Shown: positions 6,796-12,928 of the stretch, piece after piece | Layout: each line of letters opens with the position of its first letter | How positions within the stretch are numbered: the first letter of the stretch is position 1 | Made by a program: the position numbers and the translations under genes | Assembly (NCBI GenBank): GCA_002333425.1 | Contig: DDBL01000157.1 | Coordinates: 25,144-38,071, forward strand | Direction of reading: 5' to 3' | Length of the DNA: 12,928 nt | Origin: Leptospiraceae bacterium UBA2033 | GTDB lineage: Bacteria; Spirochaetota; Leptospiria; Leptospirales; Leptospiraceae | Notes under the pieces: generated by a model | Database searches by the model: none | Told to the model about the DNA's origin: nothing | What the model saw: the letters and a program-made list of their open reading frames with translations, nothing else

Positions 6796-8337
6796 TTATT
6801 TACCTCTAAATAATAGGAGAGTGTTTCCTAATCTAATTTCATCAAAATCATAAAGTGCTTTAGGACGAAGCAATTTTTTTCCATTTAGAAAAATACCAGT
6901 CTTGGAAACTGTATCAAACAAGATAAATACATTTTTCACTTTTTTAATTTTTGCGTGCATTGGGCTTAGTGTTGAATCCCATAAAACTAAATCATTGGAA
7001 GGAGTACTTCCTATTGTAATTTCTGATTTGTTGATTGTAAACTGACGTCCTGGATTTGGACCTTCTTTTAAAATTAGAATTCCTCTTTCGTATGACTCGG
7101 CTTTTTCTAAAAGTTCAGCAGAGACTTCATAGGATTCTTCTTTCTCTGTTCTGGATAATATTGCATTTGCGCTATTTTGGGGTGTTACAGTGGAGTCTGT
7201 GTTATAGGAATATAAATCTTCTAAATCATCCTCTTCTTCTGGCTCTTCGTAACTTTCATATTTTTTGAAAGTTGCTGTATTTACTGTATCAGCTACCATA
7301 TTTTCGTGATAGTATAAATCGTTTTTAAGTAACTCTTCTTCTCTGAGTCTTGTTTCTTCCGCTTCTGCTCTTGCTTTATTTCTTCGAGTAATTGCGTATA
7401 AAAGCAAAATACAGATCATTAAAATGATTCCCATGAAGGAATAGAAAAATTCAATATTCGAGAATTTAGATTTTATATAAGTAAGTAGGTTTAAATCATA
7501 TCTAGCTCTAAAATCATTTTCCCCCACTTTCAGTGTGATTTGTACTGAGCTTGATCGGATCTGTTTGGAATTTTCTGCAAAAGGAGATTTATATTCTATG
7601 ATAGGTGGAGTTTTACGAAAAGAGTATAAATGAGATTGCATTGCGGCAATGGATGTATTTTTTTCAATCGGATAGAATTCTCCACCGCTATAGTCAGATA
7701 GGTTAATGTATTTTCTTTCACTTAACGCCAACATATGAATTGGGAATTTGAGATTTCTTGATTTTTTTATTACGTTTGCAATTGGGTCATCAATTTCTAC
7801 TTCTTTGTCTGTACTAATTACAAAAAGTAAATTTGGTAATTCATCTTCTCTTAATTGGGAAAGTAAAAAATTGAGCGCATAATTCGTTCTATTCCCTGTT
7901 CCTTGCGAAATAGAATCTATCTTTTCTAGTGCTTGTGCTTTGTCTAAATTTAGATTTAAAAAATAAGTATCTCTTCCATAAATATGTAATCCGATTTTAT
8001 CTTCTTTACTTAGGCTTTGTACAAATGAAGTGGCTAGTTGTTTGGAATATTGTAGACGATCATTTTCACTGGAAGCTTGAATAGAAAGAATGAATCGAAT
8101 GGGACGAAGTTGATTCGATTTTAAAATGCTTAGAGTTGGAATTTGTTTTGTGTAACCTTCTCTTGTTTCAGTAATATGAATATTCTCACCTTGCAAAGGT
8201 CGTGATTTATTTTCTTGCATGTAAATATGAACCATCGGATATTTAGATGCATCTACTTTTTCTAAAATCACTTTAGGATCAGCCGATATTGCTGATGTTA
8301 AAACTAATAATGCTAGAATTAGGTTTTTTACCTTCAA
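6796..8337 (-). CDS. Membrane protein with extracytoplasmic vWA-like domain and cytoplasmic FHA domain
   Basis: This 513-aa protein spans the inner membrane once. In order: a signal peptide at about 1-19 (NLILALLVLTSAISA); a vWA-like domain at about 78-230; a beta-rich segment to 290; a transmembrane helix at 297-317; a charged, probably coiled-coil stretch at 318-340; an acidic low-complexity linker at 361-374; and an FHA domain at 417-513. In the vWA part the DxSxS metal site is replaced (Gln87-Ala-Ser-Ser), while Thr151 and Asp177 of the second and third loops remain. In the FHA part Ser458, His461, Asn485 and Gly486 of the phosphothreonine pocket are kept, but the usual Arg after Gly443 is Ser444. 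FHA domains read phosphothreonine on partner proteins, so this may link an envelope event to cytoplasmic kinase signalling. The start is TTG with AGAGGT at 8343-8348, 5 bases upstream; the signal peptide begins at once, which confirms it. Confidence 0.85.
   Translation of the reverse strand: MKVKNLILALLVLTSAISADPKVILEKVDASKYPMVHIYMQENKSRPLQGENIHITETREGYTKQIPTLSILKSNQLRPIRFILSIQASSENDRLQYSKQLATSFVQSLSKEDKIGLHIYGRDTYFLNLNLDKAQALEKIDSISQGTGNRTNYALNFLLSQLREDELPNLLFVISTDKEVEIDDPIANVIKKSRNLKFPIHMLALSERKYINLSDYSGGEFYPIEKNTSIAAMQSHLYSFRKTPPIIEYKSPFAENSKQIRSSSVQITLKVGENDFRARYDLNLLTYIKSKFSNIEFFYSFMGIILMICILLLYAITRRNKARAEAEETRLREEELLKNDLYYHENMVADTVNTATFKKYESYEEPEEEDDLEDLYSYNTDSTVTPQNSANAILSRTEKEESYEVSAELLEKAESYERGILILKEGPNPGRQFTINKSEITIGSTPSNDLVLWDSTLSPMHAKIKKVKNVFILFDTVSKTGIFLNGKKLLRPKALYDFDEIRLGNTLLLFRGK
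6802..6807 (-). promoter_or_regulatory. Ribosome binding site for the TTG start of the SET gene
   Basis: AGAGGT on the minus strand, inside the last codons of the FHA gene, lies 6 bases before TTG (6795-6793). The stop TAA and the TTG are adjacent, so terminating ribosomes may reinitiate. The same AGAGGTAAAT string precedes the FHA gene's own TTG start. Confidence 0.6.
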
Positions 8338-8342
8338 AATTT

Positions 8343-8348
8343 ACCTCT
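8343..8348 (-). promoter_or_regulatory. Ribosome binding site for the TTG start of the vWA–FHA gene
   Basis: AGAGGT on the minus strand lies 5 bases before TTG (8337-8335). It falls in the 28-base gap after the ABC ATPase stop and decides the start, which leads straight into a good signal peptide. Confidence 0.65.
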
Positions 8349-8365
8349 TTTTAATCCTAATTTCA

Positions 8366-9127
8366 CTATGATTTTAAAACCAGTCTTTGTGAATATTCGG
8401 ATTGTAATTTATTCATATTCTTATTTAGTAAAGTGATTTTTTCAATTAGCAGTCCTGACTTTAATACAGTAACGTCATCCGCAAGTTCTTCTACAATTCT
8501 CATATCATGTGTGATTAAAATAAGTCCAATCCCCCTGTTTTTCAAGAGAGAATAGAGTAGGTTTAGAGTCAACTTTTCATTAATAGAATCAAGTGCTGTC
8601 GTTGGCTCATCTGCAACGACTATTTCAGGCTCAACAGCAATAGCCATTGCTATTAAAATTCGCTGTTTTTCGCCGCCGGAAAGATTTTTTGGAATAGAGT
8701 GGTAGGTTTTTTTAACGTCTCTAATTTGCACTTGTTCTAGAATTTCTAGGATAGATTTTTCATTGGCAAGATGTTGCGATTTTAAACGGAAATAATCTCT
8801 AATTTGAGAGCCAATGGAAATATAAGGATGAAATGATTTACTAGGATTTTGTGGAATCAAACTGATTTTTTTTCCTCTCAAATTTTCCCAGTCATCTGAA
8901 GAATAATCGGAATAGTTTTTTCCTAAAATAGTGTATGTATCAAAATGTAAATTTAGTTCAGGATGCGTTAGATGAAAAATAGAGTTGGCAAATGACGTTT
9001 TGCCGCTACCCGATTCTCCAATGACTGCATGAATTGAATCTTTTCTAAGTGCAAAATCAAATCCGTTTAAGATTTTTCGGTTAGATTTATCTTGAATGGT
9101 TAGATTTTTTATTTCTAATAAATTCAT
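8366..9127 (-). CDS. ABC transporter ATP-binding protein, OppD/NikD-like, without a permease
   Basis: This 253-aa nucleotide-binding subunit has all ABC motifs. Walker A is GESGSGKTS (37-45), the Q-loop is Gln93 in LIPQNPSKSFHPY, the signature is LSGGEKQR (149-156), Walker B is IVVADEPTTALD (169-180), and the switch is His207 in LILITHD. The QNPSxSFxP segment and the DEPTTALD form are typical of the dipeptide/oligopeptide/nickel importer family. It is short: OppD/DppD proteins usually run to about 320-330 aa with a C-terminal extension that is absent here. No permease, binding protein or second ATPase lies beside it, so its partners are elsewhere or it serves another role. The ATG sits in the ATGA overlap with the upstream unknown gene, and the gene ends 28 bases before the FHA gene. 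Confidence 0.88.
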   Translation of the reverse strand: MNLLEIKNLTIQDKSNRKILNGFDFALRKDSIHAVIGESGSGKTSFANSIFHLTHPELNLHFDTYTILGKNYSDYSSDDWENLRGKKISLIPQNPSKSFHPYISIGSQIRDYFRLKSQHLANEKSILEILEQVQIRDVKKTYHSIPKNLSGGEKQRILIAMAIAVEPEIVVADEPTTALDSINEKLTLNLLYSLLKNRGIGLILITHDMRIVEELADDVTVLKSGLLIEKITLLNKNMNKLQSEYSQRLVLKS

Positions 9128-9888
9128 GACTCACTTTCCATTTTCTTTTTTATCTTGAGAATACTTTTTTTTAACTCATCCATTGCAACATCAAAGTTCA
9201 TTAAGTTGATATTTTTAGAATTTGGATTCATATCCTCTGAGGTTACACCTTGGTTGAGATAAAATAATTCATCGGATACAATTTGTTTTTGTTTTTTTGT
9301 AGCTACTTCTAAAAATACATTTTTAAAAATATCCCCTTGGCTAATCATTAGAACTGCAATATGATTCACACTCATATGTAAAAAAAGCATTTCTTTCCAA
9401 TACCGATTCCAGAGAAGTATTTCCTTCCAGTTGAATTTGTTTTTTTCATCTAGAATTTCTAGGGCTTTATCATTTAGATTTAGATTTTTAAATTTATCTA
9501 ATATTGCTTTTAAACTTGAATGTTCATTTTGTATTACACGATTTAATTCTGCTTCTGTTACTTGGATTAAACCTGTGACTTTGTTTTCGGCATTGAGTTG
9601 TAGGTGATTGGATGTGCTGACTATGATAGAATAATTTCTTCCATTTTTTTCAGTTCCTTCTAAGCGATAAAGTCCATGTCCATTTTTAGTCAATGAATAC
9701 ATGGTTTTTTTCACTACAAGTCCAGAATTGACTCTGAGTGTTAGCAAAAAATCAGAGAGTTTAATTTTTAAATCTTCTAACTCTCTTTCCATTCCTTTGG
9801 GTCTTTTGGGAGGACGACGCGGTTTATCTAGATTTTGTGCAAGTTCTCTTTTAGGGAAAAATTTCTTAAATATATTTTTAAGTTTCAT
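9124..9888 (-). CDS. Unrecognised 254-aa protein, with a weak FliG-like C-terminal pattern
   Basis: I do not recognise this protein with certainty. It has no signal peptide or membrane helix and a very basic N-terminus (KLKNIFKKFFPKRE, KPRRPPKRPKG, 3-32). A mixed alpha/beta middle follows (about 33-115: helix, then YRLEGTEKNGRNYSIIVSTS), then a helical C-terminal half (115-250). Residues 152-214 (FNWKEILLWNRYWKEML...VFLEVATKKQKQIVSDEL) followed by FDVAMDELKKSILKI resemble, without gaps, the pattern of FliG flagellar motor domains (F-x-D-I-x-x-L...A-L...F-x-x-M-S-x-R...I-x-x-D...V-x-x-A-x-x-x-I). The family's EHPQ motif is not evident, so this is only a hint. The gene starts inside the glycosyltransferase gene (11-base overlap) and overlaps the ABC ATPase by 4 bases, so it is surely co-expressed with both. 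Confidence 0.75.
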   Translation of the reverse strand: MKLKNIFKKFFPKRELAQNLDKPRRPPKRPKGMERELEDLKIKLSDFLLTLRVNSGLVVKKTMYSLTKNGHGLYRLEGTEKNGRNYSIIVSTSNHLQLNAENKVTGLIQVTEAELNRVIQNEHSSLKAILDKFKNLNLNDKALEILDEKNKFNWKEILLWNRYWKEMLFLHMSVNHIAVLMISQGDIFKNVFLEVATKKQKQIVSDELFYLNQGVTSEDMNPNSKNINLMNFDVAMDELKKSILKIKKKMESES

Positions 9889-10699
9889 TTCCGTAGTCCG
9901 GTCGTAGGTTTGAAGGTCTACTTATTGTTTTCCTTTTTAATTCGTACATCTTTGCTGTTTTTAAGAAAGTAGAGTAAGCAGAAGAGACTGCAATCACAAA
10001 TCCAGGATAACCATCTAAAAATCCTAATTTAAAAATATAAATTTCTAAGAATTTAGTGATTGGTTTTAAAATAGAACGAGTTATAGAAAAGGAAATTCCT
10101 TTGTTGTATCTGGTGAATGCAACGATAGACGAAAATTTATTTATAGTATCAACTTGGTTTGATAAATCTTTGAAACTATAATGAATGATGTCCCCTTTTA
10201 AATTTTTACCTTTCCCTTCGATTGTTATGTAATCGTGTGGATTTTCGCCTGTCCATTTTGCAAATCCTTTTTTGAAAAAACGAAAACGAAATTGTGGATA
10301 CCAGCCAGAATGATAAATAAACCTTCCCATGTGAAACGTTAAACGCGATACCTTAAAGCCGTTTACATCGAGTGGAGTTTCTAAAATTGTTTGAATACTA
10401 CTCATTAGCTCTGGTGTAGCCCTTTCATCTGCATCTAGAGAAAGTATCCAATCATTTTTACAGAGTGCAATTGCATCATTTTTTTGTTCAATATGTCCTT
10501 TGAATTTTTGAGAATAGATTTTAACCTTGGCGAATGTTTTGGCAATTTCTAGAGTTTTATCAGTGCTAAGTGAATCGAGTATTATAATTTCTTCACAGAA
10601 TTCATGGACTGAATTTATACAATCCCTGATATTGGCTTCTTCATTGTAGGTGATGATTGCTACGGAGAAGTTTATTTTTTTGTTTTCATTCTTGTCCAA
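9878..10699 (-). CDS. Family 2 glycosyltransferase, LPS-core WaaE/KdtX type
   Basis: This 273-aa GT-A fold enzyme transfers a sugar from a nucleotide donor, probably to LPS or another surface glycan on the cytoplasmic face. The start SVAIITYNEEANIRDCINSV (12-31) and EEIIILDSLSTDKTLEIA (36-53) bind the nucleotide. The metal-binding DxD is Asp89-Ala-Asp91 in SLDADER. The acceptor half has the family features NGFKVSRLTFHMGRFIYHSGWYPQFRFRFFKK and GENPHDYI. The overall form (length, SLDADE, GW.P....R.F.K) fits the WaaE beta-1,4-glucosyltransferase branch, though sugar and linkage cannot be read. No ATG is available near the N-terminus. The TTG at 10699, with a weak AGG 10 bases upstream, is the likely start. 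It heads a minus-strand operon and is divergent from the O-antigen ligase gene. Confidence 0.9.
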   Translation of the reverse strand: MDKNENKKINFSVAIITYNEEANIRDCINSVHEFCEEIIILDSLSTDKTLEIAKTFAKVKIYSQKFKGHIEQKNDAIALCKNDWILSLDADERATPELMSSIQTILETPLDVNGFKVSRLTFHMGRFIYHSGWYPQFRFRFFKKGFAKWTGENPHDYITIEGKGKNLKGDIIHYSFKDLSNQVDTINKFSSIVAFTRYNKGISFSITRSILKPITKFLEIYIFKLGFLDGYPGFVIAVSSAYSTFLKTAKMYELKRKTISRPSNLRPDYGNET

Positions 10700-10720
10700 A
10701 GAGAAAATACCTGTACTGAA

Positions 10721-12682
10721 TTGATTATGAACTCAAATAAATTGTCGGTCATTTTTTTAAACCTCTTCATTATAAGTTTTCCGCTTTCGGTGACTGCAAG
10801 TCAGTCTTTTGCTATACTTTCCATTTTTCTGTTTTTATTCAGCTCTTATTCGAATAAAAACCTACTGATAACTCTTAAAAATCAATCATTTATGAGTGCG
10901 ATAGCGATTTACCTCACGATGATTCCCTCTTTTTTTTTCCATATTTTACAATATGAGACTTCTCTTATTTCCATTTTGACGAAATCGGAAATTTCCGACT
11001 TTTGGATGTGTTTTGTAATTTTACCTGCCTATTATCATATTCGTAATCCTGAATATCGAAGTTTGATCTTTCGTTCCATTTATCTTTGTGTATTTTTAGT
11101 TGTAGTGTCTGGGTTTATTACAATCTTTACACCATTTCGTTTGGCAGTCTTTATAAGAGATGGATTTCAAGTCAAAGACGGAGTTAGATTGCAACACTTC
11201 GCGGGAGATTTTTGGGGTAGATATACTTATTTGCCAATTGGTCTTATGAATACACATTTAACTTTTGGTGGTTTATGCGGATTACTCTTTCCTGGGATTT
11301 TGTTTCATTTAGGATTGACATTAAAAGATAGAAAGGTTTGGAAAAATCTTTTGTTTTTGTTAATCTCTATTTTATTTGCGATTGTAATTTTTTATAATCA
11401 AAGTAGGTCTATTTGGCTTGGAATTTTGTTTGTGATTGGGCTAATAGGAATTAAACTCTTTTTGGGATTAAAAATAAAAATCAGATATTTTCAAGTAAGA
11501 TACATTTTGGTTGTCATTGGAATTTTATTTGTAATTGTAGGAAGTAGCCTAAGTATTTATAAAAAAAATTGGCTTTTACAACGAGCGTTTCAAGAAAGTT
11601 TTGCGGATAATACCACAGAGAACCAACGATATTTTATCTATAAAAATACTCTGTCTCTCATTCAAAATCAATTTGTGTTAGGAGTTGGTCCTGGAATGTT
11701 TCGTAAAGAGCATAACGTTTTTTCGGATAAAATGATTTCAGAAAACGAACAACTCTGGTATGAACTTTTTATAACTCCAAGGCAACACGCACACCATGAT
11801 CTTTTACATTTTTTTTCAATTAGTGGTTTATTTGGATTAGTCGCATTTTTGTATTTTTGGTTTTATCTAATTCGGTTATTTATTAAAAATCCCATTACTT
11901 CAGAGACTGTTTTATTCAGTGGAGTTTTAGTTCTTTTTATCGGTGGTTTTTTTCAGTGTTACTTATTAGACGATGAAGTAACTCTTCCCTTTTTTGCACT
12001 CATTGGTATGTTCGCCGGTAGTTTACAAAAAGAAGACAAAAACTCAAAGTCGATTGTTAAAATTCTTGCCAGAAGGGAAGTGATAATTACACTCTGTATT
12101 TTACTGATTCCAATTGCGTTAAGTTTGATTTATATTTTTTATAAAACGAGACTTGAGCCGATGCAAGTTTACAAAAGAAAGGTTACTCTTTCTTATCCTG
12201 AAGATAGACTTTTGTTATTTAAGTCACTAAAGGGAGATGCTGTATTATTCCCTACGGCGCATATGACCCAAAAAGATTCTATCCGAATAGAAGGTTGTCT
12301 AACGCATAGATTTACAAATCCAATTACGATTCGTAAAGAGCCATTTCAATTTGTATTAAAATTTTCGCAGTCAGTAAAAAATCCTCCAACTACTGTAAAA
12401 ATTACTGTAAAAGAAAGAGATGCATTTGACCAAGACCAGCTTTACAAAGTCCACAAAATAAGAGACATTGGAGGTGAATACATATTTACCTTATCTAAAA
12501 AAGAAGTTACAAAAATTTCTCTTGGTGGAATGGAACTTTTTGAATCTGTGAAAGACTCCGATCGTTTTCCAGAGAATATCTATTTTCGTGACTTTGTATT
12601 TCAATTCAGTGGTTTTGATCCAAATGAGGCTTACTTTGATTTGCCGGTGATTGACTTTGGGAATTTGTGCGATGCTAGGTGA
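10721..12682 (+). CDS. O-antigen ligase / Wzy-polymerase family membrane protein with long C-terminal domain
   Basis: This 653-aa polytopic protein (651 aa if the ATG at 10727 is used instead of the TTG at 10721; neither has a clear ribosome site) belongs to the O-antigen ligase (Wzy_C) family. These enzymes join undecaprenyl-linked glycans to lipid A-core or polymerise them at the periplasmic face. About ten hydrophobic helices span residues 8-440. Family landmarks are the Arg in NQSRSIWLG (Arg229), the periplasmic loop with ENQRYFIYKNTLSLIQNQFVLGVGPGMF (300-327), and the histidines in RQHAHHDLLHFFSISGLFG (354-372), which include the likely catalytic His. A further helix (455-475) is followed by about 178 soluble, beta-rich residues (476-653) that normal ~400-aa ligases lack. 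It is divergent from the glycosyltransferase, a typical LPS pairing. Ligase and polymerase cannot be told apart from sequence alone. Confidence 0.88.
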   Translation: MIMNSNKLSVIFLNLFIISFPLSVTASQSFAILSIFLFLFSSYSNKNLLITLKNQSFMSAIAIYLTMIPSFFFHILQYETSLISILTKSEISDFWMCFVILPAYYHIRNPEYRSLIFRSIYLCVFLVVVSGFITIFTPFRLAVFIRDGFQVKDGVRLQHFAGDFWGRYTYLPIGLMNTHLTFGGLCGLLFPGILFHLGLTLKDRKVWKNLLFLLISILFAIVIFYNQSRSIWLGILFVIGLIGIKLFLGLKIKIRYFQVRYILVVIGILFVIVGSSLSIYKKNWLLQRAFQESFADNTTENQRYFIYKNTLSLIQNQFVLGVGPGMFRKEHNVFSDKMISENEQLWYELFITPRQHAHHDLLHFFSISGLFGLVAFLYFWFYLIRLFIKNPITSETVLFSGVLVLFIGGFFQCYLLDDEVTLPFFALIGMFAGSLQKEDKNSKSIVKILARREVIITLCILLIPIALSLIYIFYKTRLEPMQVYKRKVTLSYPEDRLLLFKSLKGDAVLFPTAHMTQKDSIRIEGCLTHRFTNPITIRKEPFQFVLKFSQSVKNPPTTVKITVKERDAFDQDQLYKVHKIRDIGGEYIFTLSKKEVTKISLGGMELFESVKDSDRFPENIYFRDFVFQFSGFDPNEAYFDLPVIDFGNLCDAR

Positions 12683-12783
12683 TGTACAATTAAGAAAAGC
12701 ATTTAAAGATATTACCACACGCCATGGCTATGAACACTGATAAAAGATTAAGGATTATTAAAACCCAAACTCAATGTAGCTTC

Positions 12784-12821
12784 CTAAGGGTCACAACATA
12801 ATGTGGTGAAAAAATCCTTAG
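12784..12821. repeat. Nested palindrome / hairpin
   Basis: CTAAGG (12784-12789) pairs with CCTTAG (12816-12821). Between them lies the 19-base near-perfect palindrome TCACAACATAATGTGGTGA (12791-12809, one A·G mismatch and a 1-base centre). The palindrome has operator-like symmetry, and the whole could fold in RNA. No T tract follows, so it does not look like an intrinsic terminator. TAAGGATT (12749-12756) also pairs with AATCCTTA (12813-12820), giving an alternative fold. Confidence 0.5.
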
Positions 12822-12845
12822 CTTGACAGCATTGAGCATACCTTA

Positions 12846-12872
12846 TTGCCACGGAGGCACTGAGTCACAGAG
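12846..12872 (+). repeat. Solitary REP-like repeat, related to 2049-2206
   Basis: TTGCCACGGAGGCACTGAGT starts a 27-base unit that matches the arm at 2049-2075 at 23 of 27 positions, in the same orientation. No inverted partner is seen before the window ends, but one could lie just beyond. Confidence 0.7.
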
Positions 12873-12928
12873 AGATTTAAGGAGAGCCTATTTCATAATA
12901 TCTTATTTATTTGTAACTACTCAGCATA

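Larger units (their letters stand above)
12683..12928. other. Non-coding tail after the O-antigen ligase gene
   Basis: No credible gene starts in these 246 bases. They hold a 22-codon ORF overlapping the ligase stop (12672-12740, encoding MLGDVQLRKAFKDITTRHGYEH), a palindromic hairpin (12784-12821) and one REP-like repeat (12846-12872). The small ORF faintly recalls the N-terminal part of IS200/IS605 TnpA transposases, so the region may be the decayed edge of an insertion sequence; this is speculative. Confidence 0.5.

Noticed and set aside
12491..12718. 75-codon minus-strand ORF at the end of the ligase gene
   Set aside because: It is antisense to the ligase C-terminal domain, without a ribosome site or familiar motif.
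12823..12828. TTGACA as a -35 box
   Set aside because: No convincing -10 hexamer lies 16-18 bases downstream; that stretch is the start of the REP-like repeat.

Overview
The window is low-GC bacterial DNA that most resembles a Leptospira-like spirochaete (Leptospiraceae). This placement is an inference from gene content (a SET-domain protein, a vWA–FHA membrane protein, LPS-type surface genes), frequent TTG starts and AT-rich codon use. No rRNA or other marker gene is present to prove it. The window is densely coded. I see no tRNA, rRNA, CRISPR array or intact transposase.

Layout. (1) Bases 1-330, plus strand: the 3' end of an SLC1-family Na+/glutamate-aspartate or dicarboxylate symporter. 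It converges on (2) a minus-strand pair, a dienoyl-CoA-isomerase-like crotonase (2015-1191) and a TPR protein (1194-352) that overlap by 4 bases. (3) A 197-base gap (2016-2212) is almost filled by a 158-base element bounded by 27-base imperfect inverted repeats; a single related repeat sits at 12846-12872. (4) The pyruvate dehydrogenase operon pdhA-pdhB-pdhC (5575-2213, minus) has 15-base gaps and no E3 gene. The pdhC linker carries an exactly in-frame 144-base GC-rich palindromic element. (5) A tightly packed minus-strand run (10699-5658) encodes a family 2 glycosyltransferase, an unrecognised 254-aa protein with a weak FliG-like pattern, an OppD/NikD-like ABC ATPase without a permease, a vWA–FHA membrane protein, a SET-domain protein and a CDP-alcohol phosphatidyltransferase. 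(6) Divergently, with start codons less than 30 bases away, a 651-653 aa O-antigen-ligase-family membrane protein with an unusual ~178-aa soluble C-terminal domain (plus strand, to 12682). (7) A 246-base tail with a palindrome, a nested hairpin and the solitary repeat.

How the genes fit together. The glycosyltransferase and O-antigen ligase form a divergent cell-surface polysaccharide pair. The phosphatidyltransferase makes phospholipid headgroups. pdhABC converts pyruvate to acetyl-CoA, and the crotonase fits beta-oxidation of unsaturated fatty acids, the main carbon source of leptospires. The least explained part is the vWA–FHA / SET / unknown / orphan ABC block. Its genes overlap or abut (TAATTG, ATGA), so they are probably co-expressed, but I see no proof that they form one system.

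The strongest unusual observations are the in-frame repeat element inside pdhC, the complete dienoyl-CoA isomerase acidic triad, the near-zero divergent spacing at 10700-10726, and the vWA–FHA protein that lacks hallmark residues in both domains.
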